From Variibacter sp. (GTDB lineage Bacteria; Pseudomonadota; Alphaproteobacteria; Rhizobiales; Xanthobacteraceae): a stretch of DNA of 55,227 nt. The position numbers were made by a program, and so were the translations under genes. The DNA is taken from the NCBI GenBank assembly GCA_019689555.1, contig JADGHE010000016.1:7501-62727 (forward strand). Direction: 5' to 3'. This document shows positions 19,794 through 31,933 of the stretch, one piece after another. The notes under the pieces are model-generated. The model did not search any database and was not told the origin of the DNA. It saw nothing but the letters and a program-made list of their open reading frames with translations. Each line of letters begins with the position of its first letter. The first letter of the stretch is position 1.

Positions 19794-21673
19794 GGACCCC
19801 GCGGAGCGCAGTCTCCCGCCGCGAACTGATCATCGCGGGCGCCGCGGCGCTCGCCGCCGGAGCCGTCGTCCGCAGCCCCTGCGCGGGCGCGGCCGACGAG
19901 GAGACGGAGAGCCACGGACTCTCCGCCTTCGGCGACCTGAAGTACCCGCCGGGCTTCCAGCATTTCGACTACGTCAATCCGAACGCGCCCAAGGGCGGGG
20001 TCTTCTCGCAGATCGGGCCGAACCGCGCCTACAATCAGTCATTCCTCACCTTCAATTCGCTCAACAGCTTCATTCTCAAGGGCGACGGCGCGCAGGGCAT
20101 GGAGCTGACCTTCGCGACGCTGATGGCGCGCGCCTATGACGAGCCCGACGCGGTGTACGGATATGCGGCGCGCGCGGTGCGCGTGTCCGCCGACGGCACC
20201 GTGTACCGTTTCGCGCTGCGGCCGGAGGCCCGGTTTCACGACGGCACGCCGCTCACCGCGCACGACGCCGCCTTCTCGCTGACGATCCTCAAGGAGAAGG
20301 GGCATCCGATCATCGCGCAGATGCTGCGCGATCTCGAAGCCGCCGAGGCCGCCGACGACGCGACCCTGATCGTGCGCTTCAACGCCCGGCGCGCGCGCGA
20401 CGTGCCGCTGTTTGCGGCTACGCTGCCCATTTTCTCGCGCGCCTATTACGGCACCCGCGCCTTTGACGAGACGACGCTCGACGTGCCGCTCGGGTCGGGC
20501 CCGTACAAAGTCGGCCGCTTCGAGCCCAACCGCTACATCGAATACGAGCGCGTCAGGAACTGGTGGGGCGCCGACCTACCGGTGATGCGGGGCCAGTTCA
20601 ATTTCGACACCGTGCGCTTCGAATATTTCCGCGACCGGGAGGTGGGGTTCGAGGCCTTCACCGCCAAGGCCTATCTGTTCCGCGAGGAGTTCACCTCGCG
20701 CGTGTGGGCGACGCGCTACGATTTCCCCGCGATCCGCGACGGGCGCGTGAAGCGCGAGGTACTGCCCGACGAGACCCCCTCGGGCGCCCAGGGCTGGTTC
20801 ATGAACACGCGGCGCGACAAGTTCAAGGATCCGCGCGTGCGCGAGGCGTTGATCTGCGCCTTCGACTTCGAGTGGACCAACAAGAACATCATGTACGGCT
20901 CCTACGAGCGCACGCATTCCGTGTTCCAGAACTCGGAGATGATGGCGAAGGGCCTGCCGAGCGAAGAGGAGATCGCCTTGCTCGAGCCGTTCCGCGGCCG
21001 GGTTCCGGCGGAGGTGTTCGGCGCGCCCTTCGTGCCGCCCGTCTCCGACGGCTCCGGGCAGGACCGCAAGCTTCTGCGCCGCGCGAGCCAGCTCCTGCAG
21101 GAGGCCGGCTGGACCATCAACGGCGGCAAGCGCGTCAACGGCCGGGGCGAGCGGCTGACGATCGAGTTCCTGCTCGACGAGCCGTCCTTCCAGCCGCACC
21201 ACATGCCGTTCATCAAGAACCTGGCGACGCTCGGCATCGACGCGACGCTGCGCCTCGTCGACCCCGTGCAGTATCGCCGCCGCGTGGACGATTTCGACTT
21301 CGACATCACCGTCCAGCGCTTCGGCTTTTCGACGACGCCGGGCGACGCGCTGCGCAGCTACTTCAGCTCGCAGGCCGCCGCCATCAAGGGGTCGCAGAAC
21401 CTTGCCGGCATCGCCGACCCGGTGATCGATGCGCTGGTCGAAAAGGTGATCGCCGCCCGCGACCGCGCGGCGCTGATCGTCGCCTGCCGCGCGCTCGACC
21501 GCGTCATCCGCGCCGGGCGCTACTGGATCCCGCACTGGTACAAGGCGACGCACTGGCTCGCCTACTGGGACGTGTATGATCGACCGGCGCTGAAACCCCG
21601 CTATGCGCGCGGCGTTATCGAGACTTGGTGGTACGACCGCGACAAGGCCGCCAGGATCGAACGCGCGGGCTGA
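19790..21673 (+). CDS. second YejA-like substrate-binding protein, Tat-type signal
   Basis: A 627-residue paralogue of the preceding binding protein, carrying FGDLKYPPGFQHFDYVNPNA and the same C-terminal YWIPHWYKATHWLAYWD region. The N-terminus has a twin-arginine pattern, SRRELIIAG, followed by a moderately hydrophobic Ala-rich stretch. It may therefore be exported folded by Tat, unlike its neighbour. The GTG start at 19790 shares four bases (GTGA) with the previous stop, so it is coupled. Two binding proteins for one importer suggest different ligand ranges. Confidence 0.9.
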   Translation: MRTPRSAVSRRELIIAGAAALAAGAVVRSPCAGAADEETESHGLSAFGDLKYPPGFQHFDYVNPNAPKGGVFSQIGPNRAYNQSFLTFNSLNSFILKGDGAQGMELTFATLMARAYDEPDAVYGYAARAVRVSADGTVYRFALRPEARFHDGTPLTAHDAAFSLTILKEKGHPIIAQMLRDLEAAEAADDATLIVRFNARRARDVPLFAATLPIFSRAYYGTRAFDETTLDVPLGSGPYKVGRFEPNRYIEYERVRNWWGADLPVMRGQFNFDTVRFEYFRDREVGFEAFTAKAYLFREEFTSRVWATRYDFPAIRDGRVKREVLPDETPSGAQGWFMNTRRDKFKDPRVREALICAFDFEWTNKNIMYGSYERTHSVFQNSEMMAKGLPSEEEIALLEPFRGRVPAEVFGAPFVPPVSDGSGQDRKLLRRASQLLQEAGWTINGGKRVNGRGERLTIEFLLDEPSFQPHHMPFIKNLATLGIDATLRLVDPVQYRRRVDDFDFDITVQRFGFSTTPGDALRSYFSSQAAAIKGSQNLAGIADPVIDALVEKVIAARDRAALIVACRALDRVIRAGRYWIPHWYKATHWLAYWDVYDRPALKPRYARGVIETWWYDRDKAARIERAG

Positions 21674-21685
21674 GCCGACGACGCC

Positions 21686-22798
21686 ATGACCGCCTATATC
21701 ATCCGCCGCATTCTGTTCATGGTCCCGACGCTGTTCGGGATCATGCTGGTTTCGTTTCTCGTGGTTCAGTTCGCGCCGGGCGGCCCGGTCGAGCGGGTGA
21801 TCGCGAGCCTCTCCGGCGCCGAGACCGGGGCGATGTCGCGCGTGTCCGGCTCTCCGACTGGCGACTTCGGCGCGCGCGGCCAGTTCCAGGCCGGGGCGGC
21901 GGACGCCGTGACCTCGAAATACCGCGGCGCCCAGGGGCTCGACCCCGCCTTCATCAAGAGCCTCGAGAAGCAGTTCGGCTTCGACAAGCCGGCGCACGAG
22001 CGTTTCCTCCTGATGCTGTGGAACTACCTGCGCTTCGACTTCGGCAAGAGCTATTTCCGCGACGTGCAGGTGCTCGACCTCATCAGGGAGAAGATGCCGG
22101 TCTCGATGTCCCTCGGCCTCTGGATGACGCTGTTGAGCTATGCGATCTCGATTCCGCTCGGAATCCGCAAGGCGGTGAAGGACGGCTCCCGCTTCGACAT
22201 CTGGACCTCGGGCGTCATCGTCGTCGGCTATGCGATCCCGGGCTTCCTGTTCGCGATCCTGCTCATCATCCTGTTCGCCGGCGGCTCGTTCTTCGACTGG
22301 TTCCCCCTGCGCGGGCTGACCTCGGACAACTGGTCGTCGCTGCCGTGGTGGCAGAAGATTCTCGACTACTTCTGGCACCTGACGCTGCCGCTCATCTCCA
22401 TGGCCCTCGGCGCCTTCGCCACCATCACGCTTCTGACGAAGAACTCGTTCCTCGACGAGATCCGCAAGCAGTACGTGCTCACGGCCCGCGCCAAGGGCTG
22501 CACGGAGCGGCAGGTGCTCTACGGGCACGTGTTTCGCAACGCGATGCTCATCGTCGTGGCCGGCTTTCCGGGCGCCTTCGTCAGCGCCTTCTTCACCGGG
22601 GCGCTGCTGATCGAGACCATCTTTTCGCTCGACGGGCTCGGCCTGCTCAGCTTCGAGAGCGTGCTCAACCGCGACTATCCGGTGGTGTTCGCGAACCTGT
22701 ACATCTTCTCGATCATCGGCCTCGTGGTCGGCCTGCTTTCCGACCTCACCTATACGTGGATCGATCCCCGCATCGACTTCGAGACGCGAGAGGTGTGA
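21686..22798 (+). CDS. yejB: peptide ABC transporter permease YejB
   Basis: A 370-residue inner-membrane permease of the DppB/OppB type. The N-terminus (IIRRILFMVPTLFGIMLVSF) is the usual first helix. A long periplasmic insertion follows (about residues 30-125) as in YejB. The EAA-type cytoplasmic loop appears as TARAKGCTERQVLYGHVFRN near residue 275, where the ATPase couples. It begins 12 bases after the second binding protein and ends six bases before yejE, so it is operonic. Confidence 0.93.
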   Translation: MTAYIIRRILFMVPTLFGIMLVSFLVVQFAPGGPVERVIASLSGAETGAMSRVSGSPTGDFGARGQFQAGAADAVTSKYRGAQGLDPAFIKSLEKQFGFDKPAHERFLLMLWNYLRFDFGKSYFRDVQVLDLIREKMPVSMSLGLWMTLLSYAISIPLGIRKAVKDGSRFDIWTSGVIVVGYAIPGFLFAILLIILFAGGSFFDWFPLRGLTSDNWSSLPWWQKILDYFWHLTLPLISMALGAFATITLLTKNSFLDEIRKQYVLTARAKGCTERQVLYGHVFRNAMLIVVAGFPGAFVSAFFTGALLIETIFSLDGLGLLSFESVLNRDYPVVFANLYIFSIIGLVVGLLSDLTYTWIDPRIDFETREV

Positions 22799-22804
22799 CG
22801 CGCG

Positions 22805-24022
22805 ATGGATGTGAGGGCCGAAGACAAGCGCGCCTCCCTGCCGCCCGACGCCGCGCTGGTGCGGACGACGCCGGCGCTCGCCGGCCAGGCCGAGATCGCC
22901 GCGCTCGCCCGCCGCCAGCCGCGCGGCTGGCTGTCCCCGATCAACCGGCGGCGGTGGGAGAACTTCAAGGCCAACCGGCGCGGCTACTGGTCGTTCTGGT
23001 TGTTCCTCGTGCTGTTCGTGATTTCGCTCGGCGCGGAGTTCATCGCGAACGACAAGCCGTTCTACATCCGTTTCGAGGGGCGCTCTTATTTCCCGGTCTT
23101 CGTCACCTATTCGGAGACGGCGTTCGGCGGCGAATTCGAGACCGCGGCGGATTATCGCGACCCCTATCTGCAGAAGCTGATCTCGGACAAGGGCGGCTAC
23201 ATGCTGTGGCCGCCGATCCGCTTCTCCTACGACACGCACAACCTCGATCTGCCGACGCCTGCGCCTTCGCCGCCGACTTGGATGCTGAGCGACGAGGAGT
23301 GCCGGCCGGCGGCCGAGAAGAAGGGCGGCAAGACCTGCGCCGACCTCGAATGGAACTGGCTCGGCACCGACGATCAGGGCCGCGACGTGGTGGCGCGGCT
23401 GATCTACGGCTTTCGCATCTCCGTGCTGTTCGGGCTGACGCTGACCGCCATCTCGTCCCTCATCGGCGTGGCCGCCGGCGCCGTGCAGGGCTATTTCGGC
23501 GGCTGGACGGACCTTCTGTTCCAACGCTTCATCGAGATCTGGACCTCGATTCCGTCGCTCTACTTGCTGCTCATCATCTCCTCGGTGCTGGTGCCGGGAT
23601 TCTTCGTGCTGCTCGGCATTCTGCTGCTGTTCTCGTGGGTGTCGCTGGTCGGGCTGGTGCGGGCGGAGTTCCTGCGCGGGCGCAACTTCGAGTACATCCA
23701 GGCCGCGCGCGCGCTCGGCGTCTCGAACGCCGTCATCATGTTCCGCCACCTTCTGCCCAACGCCATGGTCGCGACCATGACGATGTTGCCGTTCGTCCTG
23801 TCCTCGTCGGTGATGACCCTGACGGCGCTGGACTTCCTCGGCTTCGGCCTGCCGCCGGGATCCCCCTCGCTGGGCGAGCTCTTGTCGCAGGGCAAGGCCA
23901 ACATCCAGGCGCCGTGGCTGGGGCTCACCGGCTTCTTCACGGTGGCGGTGATGCTCTCGCTTCTGATTTTCATCGGCGAGGCGGTGCGCGACGCCTTCGA
24001 TCCGCGAAAGACATATGGCTGA
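22805..24022 (+). CDS. yejE: peptide ABC transporter permease YejE
   Basis: A 405-residue partner permease of the DppC/OppC class. It opens with a cytoplasmic extension of about 65 residues containing SPINRRRWENFKANRRGYWS, then the first helix. A large periplasmic loop contains WLGTDDQGRDVVARLIYGFR, the signature of this class. The coupling loop YIQAARALGVSNAVIMFRHL lies near residue 300. It pairs with YejB to form the translocation pore. There are 45 bases to the ATPase start. Confidence 0.93.
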   Translation: MDVRAEDKRASLPPDAALVRTTPALAGQAEIAALARRQPRGWLSPINRRRWENFKANRRGYWSFWLFLVLFVISLGAEFIANDKPFYIRFEGRSYFPVFVTYSETAFGGEFETAADYRDPYLQKLISDKGGYMLWPPIRFSYDTHNLDLPTPAPSPPTWMLSDEECRPAAEKKGGKTCADLEWNWLGTDDQGRDVVARLIYGFRISVLFGLTLTAISSLIGVAAGAVQGYFGGWTDLLFQRFIEIWTSIPSLYLLLIISSVLVPGFFVLLGILLLFSWVSLVGLVRAEFLRGRNFEYIQAARALGVSNAVIMFRHLLPNAMVATMTMLPFVLSSSVMTLTALDFLGFGLPPGSPSLGELLSQGKANIQAPWLGLTGFFTVAVMLSLLIFIGEAVRDAFDPRKTYG

Positions 24023-24067
24023 GGCCGGCACGACGACGCGCCGCTGCGCGCTGGAAGGTTGAAACGC

Positions 24068-25699
24068 ATGAGGCCTGAACCTCTGCTCTCCGTCCGCGAT
24101 CTCTCCGTCGCCTTCCGCCAGGGCGGCGAGGAGAGCCTCGCGGTCGATCGCATTTCCTTTGAGGTGGGCCGGGGCGAGACCGTCGCCCTGGTGGGCGAGT
24201 CCGGGTCCGGCAAATCGGCGACCGCGCTGTCGATCCTGAAGCTTTTGCCCTATCCGGCGGCGCGCCACCCCTCGGGCGCGATCCTCTTCAAAGGCCGGGA
24301 CCTGCTGAAGCTTCCCGAGCACGAGATCCGCCACGTGCGCGGCAACGACATCACCATCATCTTCCAGGAGCCGACGACCTCGCTCAACCCGCTGCACACG
24401 ATCGAGCGGCAGATCGGCGAGGTTCTGCTGCTGCACAAGGGCATCACCGGCGCGAAGGCGCGCCGGCGCATCATCGAGCTGCTCGGCCAGGTCGGCATCG
24501 CCGACCCGGAGGCGCGGCTCGGCAGCTATCCCCACCAGCTCTCCGGCGGCCAGCGCCAGCGCGTCATGATCGCGATGGCCCTTGCCAACGAGCCGGACCT
24601 GCTCATCGCCGACGAGCCGACCACCGCGCTCGACGTCACCGTGCAGGCGCAGATTCTCGAGCTGCTGAAGAACCTGCAGGCGCGCCTTGGCATGGCGATG
24701 CTCTTCATCACCCACGATCTCGGCATCGTGCGCAAGATCGCCGACCGGGTGTGCGTGATGCAGCGGGGCAAGATCGTGGAGCAGGGCAGCGTGAGCGAGG
24801 TGTTCGCCGCGCCCCGGCACGACTATACGCGCGCGCTGCTCGCCGCCGAGCCGAAGCCGGACCCGGCGCCGATGCAGCCGCAGGCGCCGGTCGTCGTCGA
24901 AGCCAGGGACCTCAAGGTGTGGTTCCCCATCCGCCGCGGCGTGCTGCGCAAGACGGTCGGCTACATCAAGGCGGTCGACGGCGTGAGCTTCGCCGTGCAC
25001 AAGGGCGAGACGCTCGGCGTGGTCGGCGAATCCGGCTCGGGCAAGACCACGCTCGGCCTCGCCATCCTGCGCCTGATCTCGTCCGAGGGGCCCATCGTGT
25101 TCATGGGCCGCAGCCTGCAGCGGCTGACCTTCAAGCAGATGCTGCCGTTTCGGCGCGACATGCAGATCGTCTTCCAGGACCCTTACGGGTCACTGAGCCC
25201 GCGCATGTCGGTGTCCGACATCGTCGAGGAAGGTCTCTGGGTTCACCATCGGCGCATGTCGGCGGAGGAGCGCGACGAGCGCGTGGTACGCGCGCTGCGC
25301 GACGTCGGACTCGACCCGGAGAGCCGCTTCCGCTATCCGCACGAATTTTCCGGCGGCCAGCGCCAGCGCATCGCGGTCGCCCGCGCCATCGTGCTCGAGC
25401 CGAGCTTCGTGGTGCTCGACGAGCCGACGAGCGCGCTCGATATGCTGATCCAGTCGCAGATCGTGGACCTGTTGCGCGCGCTGCAGAAGCGGCGCGAGCT
25501 CACCTACATGTTCATCTCGCACGACCTGCGCGTGGTCGCCGCGCTGGCGAGCCGGCTCATCGTCATGCGCCAGGGCAAGGTGGTGGAGCAGGGCCCCGCC
25601 AAAGAGATTTTCGCCAATCCGCAGAGCGAATACACGCGCGCGCTGTTCGCCGCCGCCTTCAATCTCGAGGCAGCGCCGGGCGGCGTCGTGTCGCAGTGA
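24068..25699 (+). CDS. yejF: peptide ABC transporter ATPase YejF (two nucleotide-binding domains)
   Basis: A 543-residue fusion of two ABC ATPase domains that powers the YejBE importer. The first Walker A is GESGSGKS (43-50) with signature LSGGQRQR and Walker B ending [12 protein letters not shown]. The second is GESGSGKT (320-327) with FSGGQRQR and [12 protein letters not shown]. Each half ends with the oligopeptide-transporter C-terminal segment. I chose ATG 24068, nine bases after GGAAGG; the TTG at 24059 is too close to that site. It is the last gene of the operon; only 15 bases separate its stop from the convergent acyl-CoA synthetase gene. Confidence 0.94.
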   Translation: MRPEPLLSVRDLSVAFRQGGEESLAVDRISFEVGRGETVALVGESGSGKSATALSILKLLPYPAARHPSGAILFKGRDLLKLPEHEIRHVRGNDITIIFQEPTTSLNPLHTIERQIGEVLLLHKGITGAKARRRIIELLGQVGIADPEARLGSYPHQLSGGQRQRVMIAMALANEPDLLIADEPTTALDVTVQAQILELLKNLQARLGMAMLFITHDLGIVRKIADRVCVMQRGKIVEQGSVSEVFAAPRHDYTRALLAAEPKPDPAPMQPQAPVVVEARDLKVWFPIRRGVLRKTVGYIKAVDGVSFAVHKGETLGVVGESGSGKTTLGLAILRLISSEGPIVFMGRSLQRLTFKQMLPFRRDMQIVFQDPYGSLSPRMSVSDIVEEGLWVHHRRMSAEERDERVVRALRDVGLDPESRFRYPHEFSGGQRQRIAVARAIVLEPSFVVLDEPTSALDMLIQSQIVDLLRALQKRRELTYMFISHDLRVVAALASRLIVMRQGKVVEQGPAKEIFANPQSEYTRALFAAAFNLEAAPGGVVSQ

Positions 25700-25714
25700 G
25701 GCACGGCGGGCGCC

Positions 25715-28435
25715 TCAGGCGGAGGCGCCGCCGGCCCGCGGCCGATCGAGCGCGAGCGTGACCAGGCGCATCTCGCTGTCGTGCGGGTCCGGTCGGATCG
25801 TGAAGCCGAGCTCGCGGCACATGCGGAGCATGCCCGTATTCTCCCGCAGCACCTGGCCCTCCACGGTCTTGAGGCCCATGGCCTGCGCGTAGCTGATCAT
25901 CAGCTCCATGAGCTGCCAGCCGAGCCCGCGGCCCTTGAGGTCCGAACGCACCAAAACCGCATATTCGCCCTGCTCGTAGTTGGCGTCCGCATGCAGCCGC
26001 ACGACGCCGAGCATCTCGCCGCTCGCCTGGTCCACGGCGACGAAGGCCATCGCGCGCGCATAATCGAGCTGGGTCAGCCGCGCGATGAAGGCGTGGCTGA
26101 GCTCCTTGACCGGGGCGAAGAAGCGCAGCCGCAGGTCCTCGGCGCTGATGTGCGCGAGGAAGGCGCGAAAGAGCGGCTCGTCTTCGGGCCGCACCGGCCG
26201 CACGAAGACCGGCCGGCCGTCGCGCATGGTGAGGTGGCGCTCCCACTCGCTCGGATAGGGCCGGATGGCGAAGCGCGGATGGCCGGCGCGGCCGGGGGTC
26301 GGCGGAACGGGCGCCACCATCATGCGGGCGTCGACGCAGATGACGCCGTCCTTGTCCGCCAGGATGGGGTTCATGTCGAGTTCGCGGATTTCCGGAATGT
26401 CGGCCGCGAGCTGGGCGAGCTTGACGAGCACCAGCGCGACGGCGTCCACGTCGGCCGCGGGCACGTCCCGGTACGGCTTGAGGATGCGGGCAACGCGCGT
26501 GCGGGCAATGAGCTGGCGGGCGAGATGAAGGTCGAGCGGCGGCAGCTCGAGCGCCTTGTCGTTGATGACTTCGACGGCGGTGCCGCCGCGGCCGAACACC
26601 AGAACGGGGCCGAAGGTCGGATCGTCCGCGAGGCCGGCGATGAGCTCGCGCGCCTTGGGCTTGACGATCATGGGCTGGACGGTCACGCCAGTGATGCGTG
26701 CATCCGGCCTGCGGGCGCGGGCGCGCGCCAGGATGTCGGCGGCGGCATCGCGCGCGGCGGCCGCGCTGGTGACGTTGAGCCGCACGCCCCCGACCTCGGA
26801 TTTGTGCACGATGTCGGGCGAGAGCACCTTGACGGCGACCGGCGCGCCCCCGTCCAGGATGGACTGGGCGCGTTCCCCGGCCTCCTCGGGGGTGCGGGCG
26901 AGATAAACGGGCGCGACGGGAATCTCATAGGCCTGCAGCACCCCGTTGACGGCGAGCGGCCCGAGCCAGGTCTCCCCCGCCTTCAGCGCCTCTGCGACGA
27001 TCCGGCGCGCGGCAGCGACGTCGGGGACGAAGTCCTGCGGCAGGCTGGGCGGGGTTTCCATGAGGTTCTCCTGCGCCTCGCCGTAGCGCACGAGCTGCAT
27101 GAAGCCGCGCACCGCATCGCCCTCGTTCTGGAAGTGCGGCAGCCGGGCGCTCTCGAAGGCCTGCTCGGTCTCGGGCGCGGCGCCGACCCACACGGCGAAC
27201 ACCGGCTTCTGCCGCAGGCCGGGCTGCCGGTGGCGCTCGACCGTGTCGATGACGGCGCGCGCGGCCTCCTTCGGGGAGCCGAGCCCGGTCGGGACGTTGA
27301 AGACCATGACCGCGTCGTTCTCCGGATCGCCGAGCAGGGCGTCGAGCGCCGCGACGTAGCGGTTTGCGTCGGCGTCGCCGATGATGTCGACCGGGTTCGC
27401 GCGCGACCAGGTGGGGGGCAGCACGGCGTCGAGCCGGCGCATGGTCTCGTCGGAGATGGCCGCGACCGTGCCCCCAAGATCGATCAGGCGGTCCACCGCG
27501 AGCACACCGATGCCGCCGCCGTTCGTGAGCAGGGCGAGGCGCCGGCCGCGGAAGGGGCCGATACGGGCGAGCGTTTCCGTGGCGGCGAACAAATCGTCGA
27601 GGTCGAACACCCGCAGCAGGCCCGCGCGGCGCAGCGCCGCGTCATAGACGGCGTCCGACCCGGCAAGCGCGCCGGTGTGGGTGAGGGCGGCCTTCGCCCC
27701 CTGCGCGTGGCGGCCCGCCTTGATCGCCACGATGGGCTTGGCGCGCGCGGCGGCCCGCGCCGCCGACATGAACTTGCGGGCGTCCTTGATGGACTCGATG
27801 TACAGCAGCACCGCCCGGGTGCCGCGGTCCATCGCGAAGAAGTCGAGCAGATCGCCGAAATCCACGTCGAGGGAATCGCCGAGCGACACCACCGCCGAGA
27901 AGCCGACGGCGCGCCGGCTCGCCCATTCGATGAGACCGGAGGCGACCGCACCCGATTGCGACAGCAGCGCGAGGTCGCCGGGAAGCGGCATGCCGGCGGC
28001 GAAGCTCGCATTGAGCTTCGCGGCCGTGGAAATGACCCCGAGGCAGTTCGGCCCGACGAGGCGCAGGCCGTGGGGCCGCGCCGCGGCCTCGACCGCCGCC
28101 GCGATCGAGCCCGGCCCGCGGCCGAGCCCGGCCGTGACGATGATGCAGGCCGCCGCCCCCTTCGCCGCGCTTGCCGCGACGATGTCGCGAACCGCGTGGG
28201 GCGGCGTCGCGATCACCACGAGATCGGGCGCCGCCGGCAGGTCTTCGAGGCGCGGCACCGTGGCGAGGCCGTCGATGGAGGGATAGCGCGGGTTCACGAG
28301 GTCGATGCGGCCGCCGAACCCGGCGCTGCGCAGATTGCGCAGTATCGTGCGCCCGACGGAATGCGGGCGCGGGCTTGCGCCCACGAGCGCCACCGAGGAC
28401 GGGTGAAACAGCGTATGGAGGCGATAAGTGCTCAT
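25715..28435 (-). CDS. acyl-CoA synthetase (ADP-forming)-GNAT fusion, Pat/YfiQ-like
   Basis: A 906-residue protein. The first two thirds match ADP-forming acetyl-CoA synthetase modules: a CoA-binding fold (residues 1-130), a ligase domain containing THTGALAGSDAVYDAALRRA with the family phospho-histidine position, and an ATP-grasp part with VAVKVLSPDIVHKSEVGGV. The last 170 residues are a GNAT acetyltransferase, with the acetyl-CoA loop near LVRSDLKGRGLGWQLMELMI. This is the architecture of bacterial protein lysine acetyltransferases of the Pat/YfiQ type. Whether the synthetase part is active here is not certain. ATG 28435 is chosen because the conserved N-terminus starts there. It lies divergent from gyrB across about 420 bases. 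Confidence 0.85.
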   Translation of the reverse strand: MSTYRLHTLFHPSSVALVGASPRPHSVGRTILRNLRSAGFGGRIDLVNPRYPSIDGLATVPRLEDLPAAPDLVVIATPPHAVRDIVAASAAKGAAACIIVTAGLGRGPGSIAAAVEAAARPHGLRLVGPNCLGVISTAAKLNASFAAGMPLPGDLALLSQSGAVASGLIEWASRRAVGFSAVVSLGDSLDVDFGDLLDFFAMDRGTRAVLLYIESIKDARKFMSAARAAARAKPIVAIKAGRHAQGAKAALTHTGALAGSDAVYDAALRRAGLLRVFDLDDLFAATETLARIGPFRGRRLALLTNGGGIGVLAVDRLIDLGGTVAAISDETMRRLDAVLPPTWSRANPVDIIGDADANRYVAALDALLGDPENDAVMVFNVPTGLGSPKEAARAVIDTVERHRQPGLRQKPVFAVWVGAAPETEQAFESARLPHFQNEGDAVRGFMQLVRYGEAQENLMETPPSLPQDFVPDVAAARRIVAEALKAGETWLGPLAVNGVLQAYEIPVAPVYLARTPEEAGERAQSILDGGAPVAVKVLSPDIVHKSEVGGVRLNVTSAAAARDAAADILARARARRPDARITGVTVQPMIVKPKARELIAGLADDPTFGPVLVFGRGGTAVEVINDKALELPPLDLHLARQLIARTRVARILKPYRDVPAADVDAVALVLVKLAQLAADIPEIRELDMNPILADKDGVICVDARMMVAPVPPTPGRAGHPRFAIRPYPSEWERHLTMRDGRPVFVRPVRPEDEPLFRAFLAHISAEDLRLRFFAPVKELSHAFIARLTQLDYARAMAFVAVDQASGEMLGVVRLHADANYEQGEYAVLVRSDLKGRGLGWQLMELMISYAQAMGLKTVEGQVLRENTGMLRMCRELGFTIRPDPHDSEMRLVTLALDRPRAGGASA

Positions 28436-31270
<2,835 letters not shown>

Positions 31271-31309
31271 CCGGACGGAATTTCGGACGAGCGGGACAGA
31301 AGCCGCGAT

Positions 31310-31332
31310 CCTTCCCCGCACGGCGGGGAGGG
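31310..31332 (+). terminator. hairpin downstream of gyrB
   Basis: CCTTCCCCGC and GCGGGGAGGG pair with one wobble around an ACG loop, 40 bases after the gyrB stop. No T-run follows, so it may act as a transcript-end stem or belong to the same CTCCCC-type palindromic repeats seen near hisC and metW. Confidence 0.35.
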
Positions 31333-31533
31333 AATGGGAATCGCGCCGCGCCACAAGGCCGTCGTTTGGAGGTGCGCGCGAAACGAGCCTCGAGGGAAGG
31401 CGGATCAAGCGGAGCGAAAGCGGGCGGGACGAAACGATTGCAAGGGCGGCCCCGTCGCGCGGCCGCCTTCCGTCCCGATTCGGAACCCTTGGGGCGGCGG
31501 CGACGTTTGCGAAGAAAGGTTCGGGAGCGTGCC

Positions 31534-31878
31534 ATGCCGTCGCGCCGGATTCTCGGCCGGATTCTCGACGTCCTGCAGGCGAAGCGCGCCGGCGGCGGCG
31601 TTGCTGCGGCCTTCGCGGCCGTGCTCGTCGGGACCGCCGCCGCGGCGCAGTTGCCGGTCGCCCCGGAGTCGCAGCCGCCCGCCGGCGACGCCCGGCCGGC
31701 GCCGCCGCGCGAGGGCGATCCGAGCGAACGCCTGGAGCGCTCGGAAGGCGTGATCAAGCCGCCGCCCACGGGCGATGCCGAGATTCACGTGCCGCCCAAG
31801 GAGCCCGACACCGGCGCGATGCCGGTCATTCCCCCGCCGGGCACGCCGGGCGGGCGGCAGGATGTGAGGCCGAAATAG
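31534..31878 (+). CDS. small secreted proline-rich protein, unknown function
   Basis: A 114-residue protein with a basic N-terminus, a hydrophobic Ala-rich signal segment (about residues 21-38) and a low-complexity mature part rich in Pro, Gly and Glu. The C-terminal pattern (SEGVIKPPPTGD, then MPVIPPPGTPGG) resembles a small conserved alphaproteobacterial secreted protein of unknown role. GGGAG stands six bases before the ATG. The upstream part of the frame (31366-31533) is Arg-rich and not convincing. It lies between gyrB and the convergent chemoreceptor gene. No enzymatic motif is present. Confidence 0.6.
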   Translation: MPSRRILGRILDVLQAKRAGGGVAAAFAAVLVGTAAAAQLPVAPESQPPAGDARPAPPREGDPSERLERSEGVIKPPPTGDAEIHVPPKEPDTGAMPVIPPPGTPGGRQDVRPK

Positions 31879-31886
31879 GCCGCGCG

Positions 31887-31904
31887 CCCCCCGTGCGCGG
31901 GGGG
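31887..31904. terminator. GC-rich hairpin between convergent genes
   Basis: CCCCCCG and CGGGGGG form a seven-base stem with a TGCG loop between the small secreted protein gene and the convergent chemoreceptor gene. There is no T-run. It could end transcripts from either side. Confidence 0.4.
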
Positions 31905-31933
31905 TGCCGAGCCTCTCGCAGGCGCGTGCCCGG

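Noticed and set aside
20576-25000. Very long open frame opposite the yej operon
   Set aside because: It is the mirror of GC-rich codons in strongly supported genes. It is full of His, Arg, Asp and Glu without any family motif.
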